Below, piece by piece: positions 20,056 through 30,813 of a stretch of 60,000 bases of DNA. How positions within the stretch are numbered: the stretch's first letter is position 1; each line of letters opens with the position of its first letter. The translations under genes and the position numbers were made by a program. The DNA is from Strigamia acuminata. Taxonomy: Eukaryota; Arthropoda; Chilopoda; Geophilomorpha; Linotaeniidae. The notes under the pieces are model-generated. The model did no database searches, had not been told where the DNA came from, and saw only the letters and a program-made list of their open reading frames with translations. The stretch covers positions 10,134,427-10,194,426 of the forward strand of contig OX442315.1 of the NCBI GenBank assembly GCA_949358305.1, given 5' to 3'.

Positions 20056-22207
20056 TGATTTCGTTAGGGTTATGACAGGCGACAGAGTAACCAGTCCCAT
20101 CGGGACGGTGAAATTATATGTCAGCTGGCAGACGGGAGCAGGCTGGTTACGGTTTGCAGTACTACCTTCCTCGTCTAGCTTCATCTTTTTGGGGTGTAGT
20201 TGGTTTAGGGAGTATGGCATTGTAATTCGCATTTCTCGAAACGATTGGTTTCAAGTCGATAATCCGGAAGTGACGTTTCCTTCCGCCCCTCAGCCCGAAC
20301 CGCTAGACGAAAGCGGTGCAGATGTCGACAAGTGGGCAAGGGTCACGCTGGAGCACGGCGTTGACACGGCTGCACTGTCACTATCATCCAAACAATTGGA
20401 TTTGTTGGAAGACTGCAAAATAGAAGATATGCGGAAAGTGAGACTGGCTCGTGTGCTCGACGAGTTTAGTCACACCTTCAGCGAGTTAGGAGGCTGTCAT
20501 CCGACGATAGAACTTCGGATCCCCACGGGTAATGCGCCACCCTTCTCGTGCAATATCAAACCGACATCCCCTGCTGAAGCAAAAGCTCTTCGCCGTTTGG
20601 TGAGATGCACGCTGAAAAGAGGTGAAATAGAAAAAAGTGTCAGTATTTACAGGAGCCAGCCGGTGATAAGTATATTACCAGGCGGAACCTTTGACGCTTG
20701 TATCGATTTTAGACAGCTCAACTCAGTCACGGAGAGAGACAGGTATCAAGTCCCGTCTATTCCCATGATTTTGGCCTGTTTAGAAGGGAGTGTGTTTTTC
20801 TCTACCTTGGATCTGGCTATGGGTTGCTTTCAAATAAAGATTGCGCCCAGGGACAGACTAAAGACGGCGTTTTACACACCCCAGGGTACCTTTCAGTTTG
20901 TAAAATTACCCTGTGGGTTGTTAAACACCCTTATGGCTTTCCAGCGACTGATGGGAAAGGTACTCGGCGTGTTCAGCAAAACGTTTGAAGAACATCTGAC
21001 GCACCTGTTCGACGTGCTAAGCAGGCTGAGCAAACAGAGCTTGACCGCTAGCCCGTCTGGTTCATGTGTGCTGTCCACTTCTTGGGACTTTCTTGGCTAT
21101 TCTATGACTCCCGCAAGTTTTCGACCGAACGATCGTCGCGTTCAGGCGATTGTGGACTATCCGCGACCGACGAATGTCGCCCAGCTGCGATGTTTCCTCG
21201 GCATGTTTGGAGGAGACACACCGCCGATCGAGGGATTAGAACATCTGTCGAATCCACTGGATGACCTACTTGCTGTGGGTACGGAATGGAATTGGTCCAA
21301 CGAGTGTCAGGGAGTATTCGAATTTTTTAAAGATCATCTTTCGCGTGGGATCGTGCAGGCGATGCCTGATTTCAACAGGACTTTCGTCATCCATGCTGCC
21401 GCAAGTTTGGTTGGGCTCGGTGCAGTCCTCACGCAGATCGATCATCTGGGGGTCAAAAGGCCCGTTGCTTACGCAAGTCGCGCGCTGCAAGGCGCCGAGA
21501 CAGCGTTCAGCCTACCGGAACTCGATTGTCTAGCAGTTCTGCAGGCAGTCGCTTCCTTTCGACCCTTCATCGCGTATTCCGAGTTCGTTATCCAAACTGG
21601 TTGCGTGGCGTTGTTTTGGTTATTGTCATCAACCAACACGTCAGGTCGCCTAGTTCGATGGGCAATGCAACTACAACAGTTGAGATTCTCGATTAAATTC
21701 AAGAGAGATGTGGACGATAGGATCGCAGTGGCTCTTTCTCGTATGGGTCTAGATGACGTGAAGACGACATCGGCGGCCTCACGGGAGGAAATAGCTGCTT
21801 CTATGCTTGCCCACACTCTCGTATCAGAAAGCCTCGCTGGTACGGTCATGTCTTACGAGGAGATTAGGCAGATCCAGCAGGCAGATGCCGACTGTAGCGC
21901 GATCATGAGATGGTTAGACGAGGACCGAGATGACGACAGTCTCTTGGCCCAACTCCCACCATCCATGGCGCAATACATGTCTGATTATACGTTCGGTGAG
22001 TACGGAGAATTGTGCATCAATACCCTGTTCTCATCCAACTCGTTACTAACCAAAGCGGAGCACGGCTCGGACGTGAAAATCCTGATGCCCGCACCGCTAT
22101 CTGATCGTTGCCTCGACGTCATTCGACTGCATCCTCGTTACACGCAGGAAAACGCGGCCGACATGATGAAAAGGTTGCGACGCATCTTTTTCTGGCCAGG
22201 AACTTAG
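20045..22207 (+). pseudogene. RT-RNaseH of the decayed gypsy element, active sites lost
   Basis: A continuous 720-codon frame with Ty3/gypsy order: end of protease, RT, RNase H and the first histidine region of integrase. RT palm residues are visible (ACIDFRQLNSVTERDRY, then FSTLDLAMGCFQIKI). However, the YxDD box is missing: the frame goes from GKVLGV directly to FSKTFEEHL, an in-frame loss of roughly ten or more residues. In RNase H the first Asp is Ala (HAAAS for HTDAS), TDH is TGC and ADALSR is AVALSR, while ELDCLAV keeps its Glu. The frame ends at RRIFFWPGT, and integrase is absent. No stop codon is present despite this loss. Confidence 0.85.
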
Positions 22208-22769
22208 GTATTCCTTGTTTCGGTCGGATTTGAAAAGATGAACGTTCGTCGGGCGTAGACACGGCGAATCTTCGTTATTGTCACGCCAACAAACACAGAT
22301 TGAAATCGATACATTGCCCTGTAACTATGACTTATTGAAATAGATGTTTTTTATTTTTTATCGAACTCACCCGTTTTGTGTAGAAGTCACTTGTTGCACG
22401 GTAAAATTGGAAAAATCGATTAGCTGACCCGTGATTCGTCACAGTGGTCGCAGATCGATCAGTGTTGGTCACTAGACCGATAGCACCTGTTAAATTAAAT
22501 GGATAAATCACTGAAATTGGTCGGAAAAGTTTGTTTAATTACCTGCTTTCCGTGGCCGGTTTCAGCGGTCATGTTACGGTCTCAACTGATGAGAATCAAG
22601 CGTTCATATGACGTCACGAAATCTCGCGGAGGAGAGTAACCATGGTGACGGTCTCAGCACCGCAGCCGCGATTTTTAAGCAGGTTTTCCTTCACTGCCCG
22701 AAGATCGTGGGAATTCTTGCTAAAAAGTTTGAAAAAATGTCGTGGTAATAAAAATAATATTACTCTGTG
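22208..22769. other. No gene recognised; CRE-like site
   Basis: Sequence past the truncated pol. A palindromic TGACGTCA lies at about 22609 within a GC-richer stretch, which could be promoter sequence for the small frame at 22770. Otherwise nothing is seen. Confidence 0.3.
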
Positions 22770-23007
22770 ATGTTTTTCCTGCGCTTTCTGGGAAAGATCG
22801 TCTCTTTAGATTCGGATTTGGTTATTGCACCAATTAGAGTGGTGAGGGTGTCGTGGGACCCAATCACAGGTCACGGGTCGGGAATTGTTCTCTGTTTAGA
22901 CTCGAGGTTTCTTGTTTCTGGACATAGTCCCCGTGTGTCACTTGTTTTCGAGAGAGCGACCATACAGCATCAGCGTGTTCGAAAATTTCTTGAGTTGCGA
23001 TATGAGG
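22770..23007 (+). CDS. Possible first exon, unknown protein
   Basis: ATG-started frame (MFFLRFLGKIVSLDSDLVIA) of 79 codons ending at a consensus donor (TATGAG-G followed by GTAAGCC). A CRE-like TGACGTCA lies 160 bp upstream. No family is recognised and no following exon is found. Chance is a real alternative. Confidence 0.25.
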
Positions 23008-23043
23008 GTAAGCCATAATTTTTTTCTTCTTTTTGCATCATAT

Positions 23044-24803
23044 CACTGCAAAAAATATTAGATTTTATGATTGATATACATAAATAAATATATTGTAAAC
23101 AATATGATTTAATCATTGTAAATCATGTTTATCAAGATTGTTTGATATAATATTTATCATTGCGTTTACAAGTTTTAAAAGGACCACTTTACAATCCATA
23201 TTAACATCGCATTTACATTTGTTTAGCAAAATATTTTCTACGTATTTATGAAAGATTTTCATAATGTTTAATTAAGCTTTATAATAATTTTTTCATTTGA
23301 TTTAACTTTATTTATTTTTTGTGTTACAGATTTATCAATTGTTTTAATAACATTTAAACATACAGTACGGTATACTACACTTCATACTAGTATACTAGTA
23401 TACTACAACTTCATAGAGTATAGAACCGAAGGTTACTCTATGCCCAACTTGCTTTGTATCCGACAATTTGAGAATTGAATACATTTGCTTCATTTGAATT
23501 TCCCTCCGCGTTGGCTTGCCATAGATCGTTGTATCGGCTTTCGAGTCATCCTTGGCCAATTTGCTGCTCAAATGCCTGCAAATCAAACTTTAATCTTTTT
23601 AGTTACACCTTTCATAGTGTTTCCGTGCATTTACGCACCTTACGCGGTCGACTGACGGCTACTGCATCGCCCAAACCCGCGGCATCGTTGCACCCGCCGT
23701 CCTCCAAGTCGGCTGCTTTTCGCACCTGTCGCGCACTCGCTCCTGGAGCGATCTTTTTGTCCCGCTCCAAAGTCGTTGTCGCGGATAAAGATCGCTGCTG
23801 AGGCTGTTTAACCACTGCAAAGGGGTTATTCGGCACCCTTCTCTCGTTTCCGCCTCTTGTTTGACCAGATCTCGGACCCAACAGTTCGATATCGGCGTCG
23901 CAAGAGGCATTTAGCTGTAATGCGCCTGGCAACGCCGCCATTTTGAACGACCTTGGTCGTTTTCCAACTCTATTTTAGATTGTTTCGACTTTTCGCCCAA
24001 TTTACTAGTAATTCGAACTCTCTTCCGCCGTGTTAGCATTTATTTAAATACTAATCGCTTATTTGTCCGTTCTAAAAAGCCTTCACTTCGATCAAAACGA
24101 GTCACGTGACTCCAGCACCTTCGCTTCGGTTCGTTTCGCCTGCCAACCAGGTTTTAGCACTACCGGAGTAGCTCACCACGTTCTAACGTGCATTTCGGCC
24201 CGTTTTGGTTTGTTTTCGGTCTGTTTGACCACTCCTAAACGTTTGAGGAGGTTCCTAAACCTCTCGTCGGGTCTTTCCCGGAGGTTTGGCGGCCTTAATT
24301 GTCGTTTTTCAACGTTTGGATCGCGCATCCCGCCTCGCGTCGGGTTATAGTAGCCGCACAACCCGACTCCTCTCGTCTGCTCGCCCTTTGAGTTTGTTTT
24401 TTACACTAATTTACGTGAATAAACGGTTTTTGGGGAATTTTGGGCTTACTACTAGTTTGATTTAACTAATCAATATTGTGTTTTCAGAGCTCGTAGTTGA
24501 GTTTAACTTAAGTTTGGATGTTTTATTGATTCTGTATTGTGTTGAAGCCCAACCGTTTTTTTGTCGTTTTTACAACATATTTTATCATTGCATAAATATA
24601 AATATTTACAGTTAGTTAAACACGTGAAAACTAAATGAAAATCCTCATGTTTAGCCAATACAGAAAATTAATTTATAAATACATGATAAATGAAATATTT
24701 ACCTATAGATTTATCATTACATTTAAAATAATTGATTATACTAATATTTATCATTATTTTTAAAATATATTTAATTTTGAAAATCAGATCTTTTTTTGCA
24801 GTG
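23044..24803. mobile_element. CACTGC-ended DNA transposon derivative (CMC-like), 1.76 kb
   Basis: Left end CACTGCAAAAAATATTAGAT and right end, read inverted, CACTGCAAAAAAAGATCTGA form imperfect terminal inverted repeats of about 25 bp. Both sides are flanked by TAT (23041-23043 and 24804-24806). CACTG termini with a short duplication fit the CACTA/Mirage/Chapaev group. No transposase is visible. The ends are AT-rich, and the core (23600-24370) is GC-richer and carries a minus-strand coding-like stretch. Confidence 0.65.
23583..23941 (-). CDS. Unknown coding-like exon(s) inside the CACTGC element
   Basis: Minus-strand frame MAALPGALQLNASCDADIEL onward, 100 residues, reaching splice-donor-like GTAAGG/GTGCGT near 23640. 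A downstream minus-strand frame with KADTTIYGKPTRREIQ lies after an acceptor-like TTTGATTTGCAG at 23583. The two frames look like neighbouring exons with a roughly 57-bp intron, but no donor I tested gives a consistent phase. I recognise no family. It may be a captured host gene piece or a decayed element protein. Confidence 0.3.
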
Positions 24804-24923
24804 TATACTGTGGTCCTTTCTCCCAATAAAACCCGTGACCGATTGCTTCCTTTCGTGCCCCGACCCGATATTACGTGCAATCTAGCGCTCGAGCAGGCAA
24901 TCTCGGCCGCCGCTCCTCGCTAA

Positions 24924-25454
24924 GGACGCAGGCAGATCATCTATTTGGATGATCTGTTACTTGCCAGTCCTAGTCTTTCTGCCCATCTTCAAATTTTAGA
25001 GGCTATTTTTCAGCGCTTGCAAATGGTAAGCTTAGGATTAAGAATAAAACCAAGTAAATGTCATTTTTTGCAACCTGAAGTTCAGTATTTAGGTTATGTA
25101 ATTTCAGCTGAAGGTGTAAAACCAAATCCAAAAAAGATTGATGCAGTTGTCAATTATCCTAGACCTAGTACTAATAAAGAAATAAAAGGCTTTGTCGGTT
25201 TAGCTGGTTATTACCGTAGACATGTTAAAGATTTTGCTAAGACAGCTAAAGCTTTGAATGAACTTACAAAACAAGAACATCTTGTATGGACTGAGGGATG
25301 TGAACAAGCATTTCAAGAACTAAAGAAAGCTTTAGTGACTGCACCAGTATTGGTTTATCCCAACTTTGAGAAACAATTTATTGTGTCTACAGATGCATCT
25401 CAGTATGCAATTGGGGCAGTGTTATCTCAAGAAGATGACAAAGGATTAGAGCAT
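24924..25454 (+). pseudogene. Ty3/gypsy RT-RNaseH fragment
   Basis: Contains the RT catalytic box IIYLDDLLLAS, the palm/connection segment (KPSKCHFLQPEVQYLGYVIS and VGLAGYYRRHVKDFAK) and the start of RNase H with an intact first Asp (FIVSTDASQYAIGAVLSQ). It is cut at 25454 by the LTR of another element and has no 5' half, so it is a fragment of a family different from its neighbours (lower GC, AT-rich codons). Confidence 0.9.
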
Positions 25455-25886
25455 TGTGAGCGATAGCTCCCTCTGGGGGTCATTCCGAGACTGGTTCTAT
25501 GTTCTGTATGATTCGTTCTATGTTCTGTATGACTCGTTCTATGTTTGATCTGAATAAATCAGTCTAGCTTAGACAATCATCTTGATCGGTTGTCTTTATC
25601 ATTCTCACATGGCGCAGTCAACATAAAAAGACTTTGGGGAAGGTGAAAATAGTTGAAACAGTTGGAAGTTGATGACGGCGATTTGGATGAAGAGCGCGTG
25701 GGCTTAACATTTTCGAAAATCGAGTTGCGGAGAAATTTGGAGACGGAGACAAAGGAGACGACGCGTGTTACACGTGGAAAACGTCCAGATAACGTTCGAT
25801 TTGGAGACGGAGACGTATATAAGCAGTTGAAAAGTTGTTGGTGATCATTGTTGGTGGTTGACGAGATCGGTGATTGTTGTTAGGAG

Positions 25887-26396
25887 TTGGTGTCGTTTCC
25901 TTTGGCATCTGGCAATATCGGTTCGGTCGAGGAGCTGATACATCGCGCGAGGGGTTTGGACGGGGCGAGAAAAGTGAAGACAACGGATAAGAACGTGAAT
26001 AACGTCGAAATTAAACGAGCGGTGAAGGACGTAGTGAAGGAATCAACGAGGGAAGCTTTTTCGGCAGCATCGACGAACAAAAATTCCCAACGTCATGTTC
26101 AATACAAGTCGGGCATAGACAAGTCGACGCTTACGTGTTTTAATTTCGGAAAACTCGGCCATGTCTCATTCGATTGCTTGTTGCCGATCACAGAAGCTAC
26201 GGACGTTGAGAAAGCGTCCGAGAAAATTGCGGCTTGCGTGATGAAAACCATTAAACCGGAAATGAATCTGACCGTGGTTTCATGTGTTGTGGAGGAGTTT
26301 GAGCATGAAGTAAAGGCGTTGATCGATCCCGGCGCAAATTTAACGTTAATCGACGGGAAATTTTTTGAAAGACAATACGGAATTAAGAGCGAATAG
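25887..26396 (+). pseudogene. gag-protease fragment with degenerate zinc knuckle
   Basis: Open frame with a knuckle-like CFNFGKLGHVSFDC, in which the second Cys of CCHC is Phe. The protease-like segment VKALIDPGANLTLIDGKFF follows, in which D-S/T-G has become D-P-G. Both changes suggest a dead copy. Starts with a non-ATG codon; upstream frames at 25653-25844 look like the broken N-terminus. Confidence 0.65.
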
Positions 26397-26697
26397 ATCG
26401 GGAGCCAGTTTTCATTCCGTTAATGGCCCGTTGAAGATTGATGGATTTCTTGACATTTCGTTTCGTATTGGCGATATTCAATCAAGAATGAGGAATGTAG
26501 CAGTGTCGTCAGGTTTACCCTTTCCTATTATCGTGGGCACAGACTGGCGTAAGCAAGAAGGTCTGAGGCTGATTTTGGAACCGAATGGCGATATGAATAT
26601 TTTAAGAGACCACAGCAAGGTTCGGACTGGCGGTCGCGCAATATTCGAGGAAGAGGCAAACCGAGAAAACGTGTGTTTGGCTCTGGTAGTGGAATAT
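26365..26697 (+). pseudogene. Protease C-terminal fragment, truncated by LTR insertion
   Basis: Continues the protease in another frame, with the family-like segment FPIIVGTDWRKQEGL (position of the ILGxDW motif of retropepsins). The open frame runs on into the LTR of the 13-kb element, but the homologous part stops at 26697. Confidence 0.6.
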
Positions 26698-27691
26698 TGT
26701 GGTGACCCGACTGGGGTGGGGCACGAAGAGTTTCTCTCGTGGCCTACATACGGGTAAAGAGGGGGAGTCGCACGCGCGCCTCCCTTCCCTCAGAGCATTG
26801 ACATCCAGTCAATGGACGGGCGTCTGCCCTGGGGGAGTGGGGGAGATTCGTCTTCCCCACCATTGGGTGGCTTTAGTCACCTGTCACCCCCGCTTTGTGC
26901 AAAGGAATTTGCCTTGCACTGAGCGGGCAGAACCAACACAAACATCAAGCAAGAAACACATGCAAAATCTATCCTCCTACCGATCAGGCCTAAGTCAAGA
27001 ACTAGGAGTGACCCGGGACAAAGGATTCAAATTGCCGTGAGTACGTTTGATTAGTGTTAACCTCCGCAGAGTAACCTGCGAAACAAGATTACCACACTAT
27101 TTTAGCAAGCCAGCTAGAAATAGTAAACCTACTCCAATTTAGCGAGTTGTGCAGACAAACGGTCGCACAAGCCTAAATTGCAGTAACCACGACGAGCGTT
27201 CCCGCCGCTGTGTGTATCGCCGGGAACCACCAAGCGTCCGCCGCTGTGTGATCGCCGGACACCTACACAAAACCCTAAAACCTAGACAACAGCCGAAGTA
27301 AGACCTTTCAGGCATTCACTCGCGCCCGACCAGCGTGAGCCCGAAGGACCGACCGAGAAACGTGAGACGAGGACGCCATTCATTGCCACGCCGGCCCAAG
27401 ACGACACCACGTTGCCACGCGGACGCCATCTTGGATCCAGAGCGCCAACAAAGGACGACCTCGACCAGTTTCCCGCCAACTTCACACACCTTACCTTTTA
27501 CCTTTATTCCCTTACATATTTTATCCCCTTTACCTGTACATTCCCGTATAATAAATACATTTATTATATTTACCATTTTACATTGTTTGCTGTGTCATAT
27601 TCTTTTGGGTAACCGCTTGAGTAAAGCGGTATTACGAGATCAGTAAGTGACTCATACCACGAGTTAGCGACAGACAGAGTTGAGCGCGACA
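26698..27691 (+). repeat. 5' LTR of the 13.3-kb gypsy element
   Basis: Starts TGTGGTGACCCGAC and ends GAGCGCGACA. It contains an ATAATAAATACATTTATTAT block near the 3' end, likely the polyadenylation region. It is close to the right LTR over most of its length, but the block at about 26936-27050 is clearly more diverged. Confidence 0.92.
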
Positions 27692-27693
27692 CG

Positions 27694-27711
27694 TGGGGGC
27701 CTGTTCGGGAT
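27694..27711 (+). other. Primer binding site, tRNA-Pro-like
   Basis: TGGGGGCCTGTTCGGGAT, two bases after the LTR. It differs at a few positions from the well-known tRNA-Pro site. The related element at 58913 has TGGGGGCCCGTCCGGGAT. Confidence 0.7.
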
Positions 27712-27759
27712 CGATTTAAACGACTCGAATAGAACTTGAGATCATTTTCATACCCAAAA

Positions 27760-29586
27760 ATGGCAGACAATATCCGAGCAACGGATTCCGACTCCGACGC
27801 AAACAAGAGAGCCGGTAGCCGTAAAGGCGCCGATTATCATTTGCGATCTGGAGGCCCCTTACCCAAAGCCTCAGCGCACGAAGCGAGGCAAAAACGGCGC
27901 AAGCCTAAACCCGATCGCAGAAGCGCATCAGAGGCATCGCACCCGTCTCACGCCGAGACGAGGCAGCGATCGGACGAGACAGAGCGGGGTGAAGAGCAAT
28001 CTCACTTCAAACTGCCGCGTTCTAACCGTGACGGCGAGACGAGCGGAAACGAGGTTTCATCCCGTAACCAATCGCCTCGTCTAACGCACGACACCGAGGT
28101 GGGCAGTCCGAAAGCGGCGTCTCCAATACAAAAGACGGCCTCAAATACGACAGCTAATTCGGCACTAAACACGCCAATTACGCAAAGCCGCCCAGCTTCG
28201 GTCAGGTCCGGAGGACACAAGTCCAATGCGTCAAATACTGAGCGTGTCCCAAGCCAGCCTTACAGCGTCTCGGCCACGTTAGTTGACACGATGCAGTTGG
28301 CACAGGCAGAAGGTGTACGATACACTCTGCCAACGGGAAAAATAACTGTGTACGAAACGTTACAAATCGTACGTGCAGCTTTAAGAGCGCACAGGTTATC
28401 CCCACAAATCACCATTGTTGAAGACGCCTACGCTCAACAAATGGTAGATTCCGTTCAATTCGAAGCGGATGCCGAGAATGAGGCCCGACAAGCCATCCGC
28501 GAGAGAAAGCGGAAGCTGGCGGAAAGAGAAGCGCGAGCTCTCGAGTACGGCAAATCCCAGCGCGTTCCGACTACTCCAGAAGAAGTCGAAATAGTTGATC
28601 GAGCCTTACATGCACATCGTTATGCATTCCATTCTCAGCAAGAAGCTGAACGAGCTTTCATGGCTAGGCTGCAACGAGACAAACCAAAATCCGTTCGCAA
28701 GCCAGAAATCAGCTCGTCAGAATTGTCCGACGAGAGCGTAGAAGGCGACCCAAAGCGCACGCCGAAGGTCAGCCCCAAACCCGAGCGAAAAAAGGAAGTG
28801 CCAGTCACTCCACGCAAACGGGAAGTCTCGACCGAACAACGCGTTCGACCTCGCATGATGGCGTTAGACGATAACACTAACAACGCTATCAACCAATTAA
28901 TAAATGCGAACAACGCGCGTCGTAACGAAGAACAGACTCACACGAGCCGACAACGCGACGACCCGCGGGGTAGCGACTGGCCACAGCCGGTGCCCATCCT
29001 CAAAGACGACGGACCTTTGAGAAAACATTCCGAAGACCGCACCTCGTCACGAGAGGAACGTCAACGCGAGAGAGGACAGCAACAGTATCACTACGGAAAC
29101 AGTGATTCGTCGTCGGATGGACTGGAGTCAAATGCACCCAGTCATCACGATTCGGAGAGAGGTTCCGGAGAAAGACGAAGGGAGAGAGAACGCGATGAAC
29201 GCAGGGAAAGGGAACGTGACGACCGTCGTAGGGGCCGGAAAGAGTCAAACTCTTCACGGCGCAACCCGCCACGCCGCTCACCGTCTCCCGACCCCAGCTC
29301 CGACCCATCGTCCAACGACGACAGACGGCGTGATAAATCAAATAATCGCCGGAAGAGATCCAACTCTCCGCGCGATAGAGAGAAACGACGTCGATCGGAA
29401 AATGGCGACCACCGACGGGAGGAGTTTCAGGACCTTCCCCGACAAAGCGCGTTTACCGATTCGACGGGTCGACAGTATACGATGGGAGAGCTTGGAAGAG
29501 CCTTGCTTGGCTCGTTAAAAGCCGAGGGAATCGATCTGAGCAAACGAAACGATCGTAATCGTAGTACTGGCGACCGGGAATATTAG
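27760..29586 (+). CDS. Gag, N-terminal part (gypsy element)
   Basis: 608 codons from ATG 27760 (MADNIRATDSDSDANKR; context AAAAATGG). A conserved YHLRSGG lies at residues 26-32, which recurs at the same position in the second element at the window end. The protein is highly charged, with helical Arg/Glu stretches in the middle and an Arg/Ser/Asp-rich segment near residues 470-560 (RERERDERRERERDDRRRG). The frame stops at 29586 just where the canonical retrotransposon Gag core begins in the +1 frame, so this is the N-terminal half of one gag gene interrupted by an indel, or a rare frameshift site within the 68-nt overlap 29519-29586. Confidence 0.75.
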   Translation: MADNIRATDSDSDANKRAGSRKGADYHLRSGGPLPKASAHEARQKRRKPKPDRRSASEASHPSHAETRQRSDETERGEEQSHFKLPRSNRDGETSGNEVSSRNQSPRLTHDTEVGSPKAASPIQKTASNTTANSALNTPITQSRPASVRSGGHKSNASNTERVPSQPYSVSATLVDTMQLAQAEGVRYTLPTGKITVYETLQIVRAALRAHRLSPQITIVEDAYAQQMVDSVQFEADAENEARQAIRERKRKLAEREARALEYGKSQRVPTTPEEVEIVDRALHAHRYAFHSQQEAERAFMARLQRDKPKSVRKPEISSSELSDESVEGDPKRTPKVSPKPERKKEVPVTPRKREVSTEQRVRPRMMALDDNTNNAINQLINANNARRNEEQTHTSRQRDDPRGSDWPQPVPILKDDGPLRKHSEDRTSSREERQRERGQQQYHYGNSDSSSDGLESNAPSHHDSERGSGERRRERERDERRERERDDRRRGRKESNSSRRNPPRRSPSPDPSSDPSSNDDRRRDKSNNRRKRSNSPRDREKRRRSENGDHRREEFQDLPRQSAFTDSTGRQYTMGELGRALLGSLKAEGIDLSKRNDRNRSTGDREY

Positions 29587-30790
29587 GTGGCAATTTTATA
29601 TTCAGAACCGTTTCGACGGGTCATGGAAAGCGGGAGATCGCTTCCTTGACGAAGTAATTCGGATTAAGACTGCCACTAAAGCCACCGTAGGAGACATGCT
29701 CACCCACGGTATTGTCGAGCTGATGACAGGCTCGGCACGTGAGTGGTACCAAGGATTGAAAGGCGTCAGTTGGGACGACTTTTTAATGAGATTCGACCTA
29801 CGCTACGGCGAGACACCCGAAGAGGTGAGCCGGAAGATGCGAGGTCTTCGCCAGATGCCTGGTGAAACCATAATGGATTACGACATTCGCGCCAGATTGT
29901 TGTTCGAAAAGGCCCCGATGGAATTTCATGCCACGGGATTCAACCTTTTCTTTCTCGGCGGTTTGTCGGAGTACTCGCAACGGGTGCTACTAGAAGAAAG
30001 GGCACCGACAGGAGGCAGCTACGAAGAAATGAGCGCCTTCCTGTTCGAGAACACGATAGATATCGAGAAGAGATACTATTCCGCTTTACCAGAAGCGGAG
30101 AAAGCAGCAACCGCTAACCGTCTCAAGTTGAGTGCGGAAAGATATGGGGCGACAGACAAAATCATGCGCCCTACTGAATATCTTAGCGGTATAATGGAGC
30201 TGGCAGAAGCTAGCGTTGGTTTGCAAATAAAAAATAAACTGACATCCACGCTGCCTTCCAACCCTTTGGCCGCCCCTAAAAAGGCACCGACAGCGTCAGC
30301 CATGCAAGCGACACTGGAGGAGGTCAAGGAGGGGGAGGAAGCCGGACAAGATGCCGGAAAATCAGACGAAAAAGAAGAAAAAGACGATTATTCGACGGAC
30401 GAAGAAATACGAAGCTATCGCGATACCTTATCAATGGGTTGCGATGAAGAAGGACCGCTAGTGCATCTCATCCATCGAGATAGAGCGGTAGAAGAATTTC
30501 GCGCCAGGTTAAAACCAAATGCCGGCCGAATTCCGAAGTATTTTCGAAAAAATTACACGCCACCGTCGAAAGCAGACCCTGAAAAGAAGAAATCGATTGA
30601 AGCCCCAAGAGACAAATCAAATATTCGCTGCTTCAAGTGTAACCAACCGGGCCACTACTCCAATGAGTGCCCAAGAACAGCGAAAGAAGACGCTAAGTTT
30701 GACACGATAATGAAGCAGATGGCAGAGATTAAACTCGCCATGGCTAAAAACGAGTCAAAAAACGAGTCAGCGCAGGCGGCGAAGAAATAA
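29585..30790 (+). CDS. Gag core and nucleocapsid (gypsy element)
   Basis: The frame begins in homologous sequence RWQFYIQNRFDGSW (first ATG at 29696) and carries the retrotransposon Gag core (SAREWYQGL, then FDLRYGETPEEVSRKMRGLR, then FFLGGL). An acidic hinge follows, and one canonical CCHC knuckle CFKCNQPGHYSNEC at 30629-30670 binds RNA. It ends in a Lys/Ser-rich tail. It lies 24 nt upstream of the pol ATG and in a different frame, so pol would need frameshifting or reinitiation. Confidence 0.85.
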   Translation, partial: RWQFYIQNRFDGSWKAGDRFLDEVIRIKTATKATVGDMLTHGIVELMTGSAREWYQGLKGVSWDDFLMRFDLRYGETPEEVSRKMRGLRQMPGETIMDYDIRARLLFEKAPMEFHATGFNLFFLGGLSEYSQRVLLEERAPTGGSYEEMSAFLFENTIDIEKRYYSALPEAEKAATANRLKLSAERYGATDKIMRPTEYLSGIMELAEASVGLQIKNKLTSTLPSNPLAAPKKAPTASAMQATLEEVKEGEEAGQDAGKSDEKEEKDDYSTDEEIRSYRDTLSMGCDEEGPLVHLIHRDRAVEEFRARLKPNAGRIPKYFRKNYTPPSKADPEKKKSIEAPRDKSNIRCFKCNQPGHYSNECPRTAKEDAKFDTIMKQMAEIKLAMAKNESKNESAQAAKK

Positions 30791-30813
30791 CTTCTCGACC
30801 GTCTGCGCCACTC

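Larger units (their letters stand above)
25455..26697 (+). mobile_element. 5' portion of a decayed gypsy-type element (LTR, leader, gag-PR)
   Basis: A short LTR (25455-25609, TGTGAG to TCTCACA) abuts a primer-site-like TGGCGCAGTCAACA at 25610. The LTR contains a tandem GTTCTATGTTCTGTATGA. Gag and protease frames follow, and the element is cut at 26697 by the LTR of the 13-kb gypsy element. Its 3' part is not found on the other side. Confidence 0.7.
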
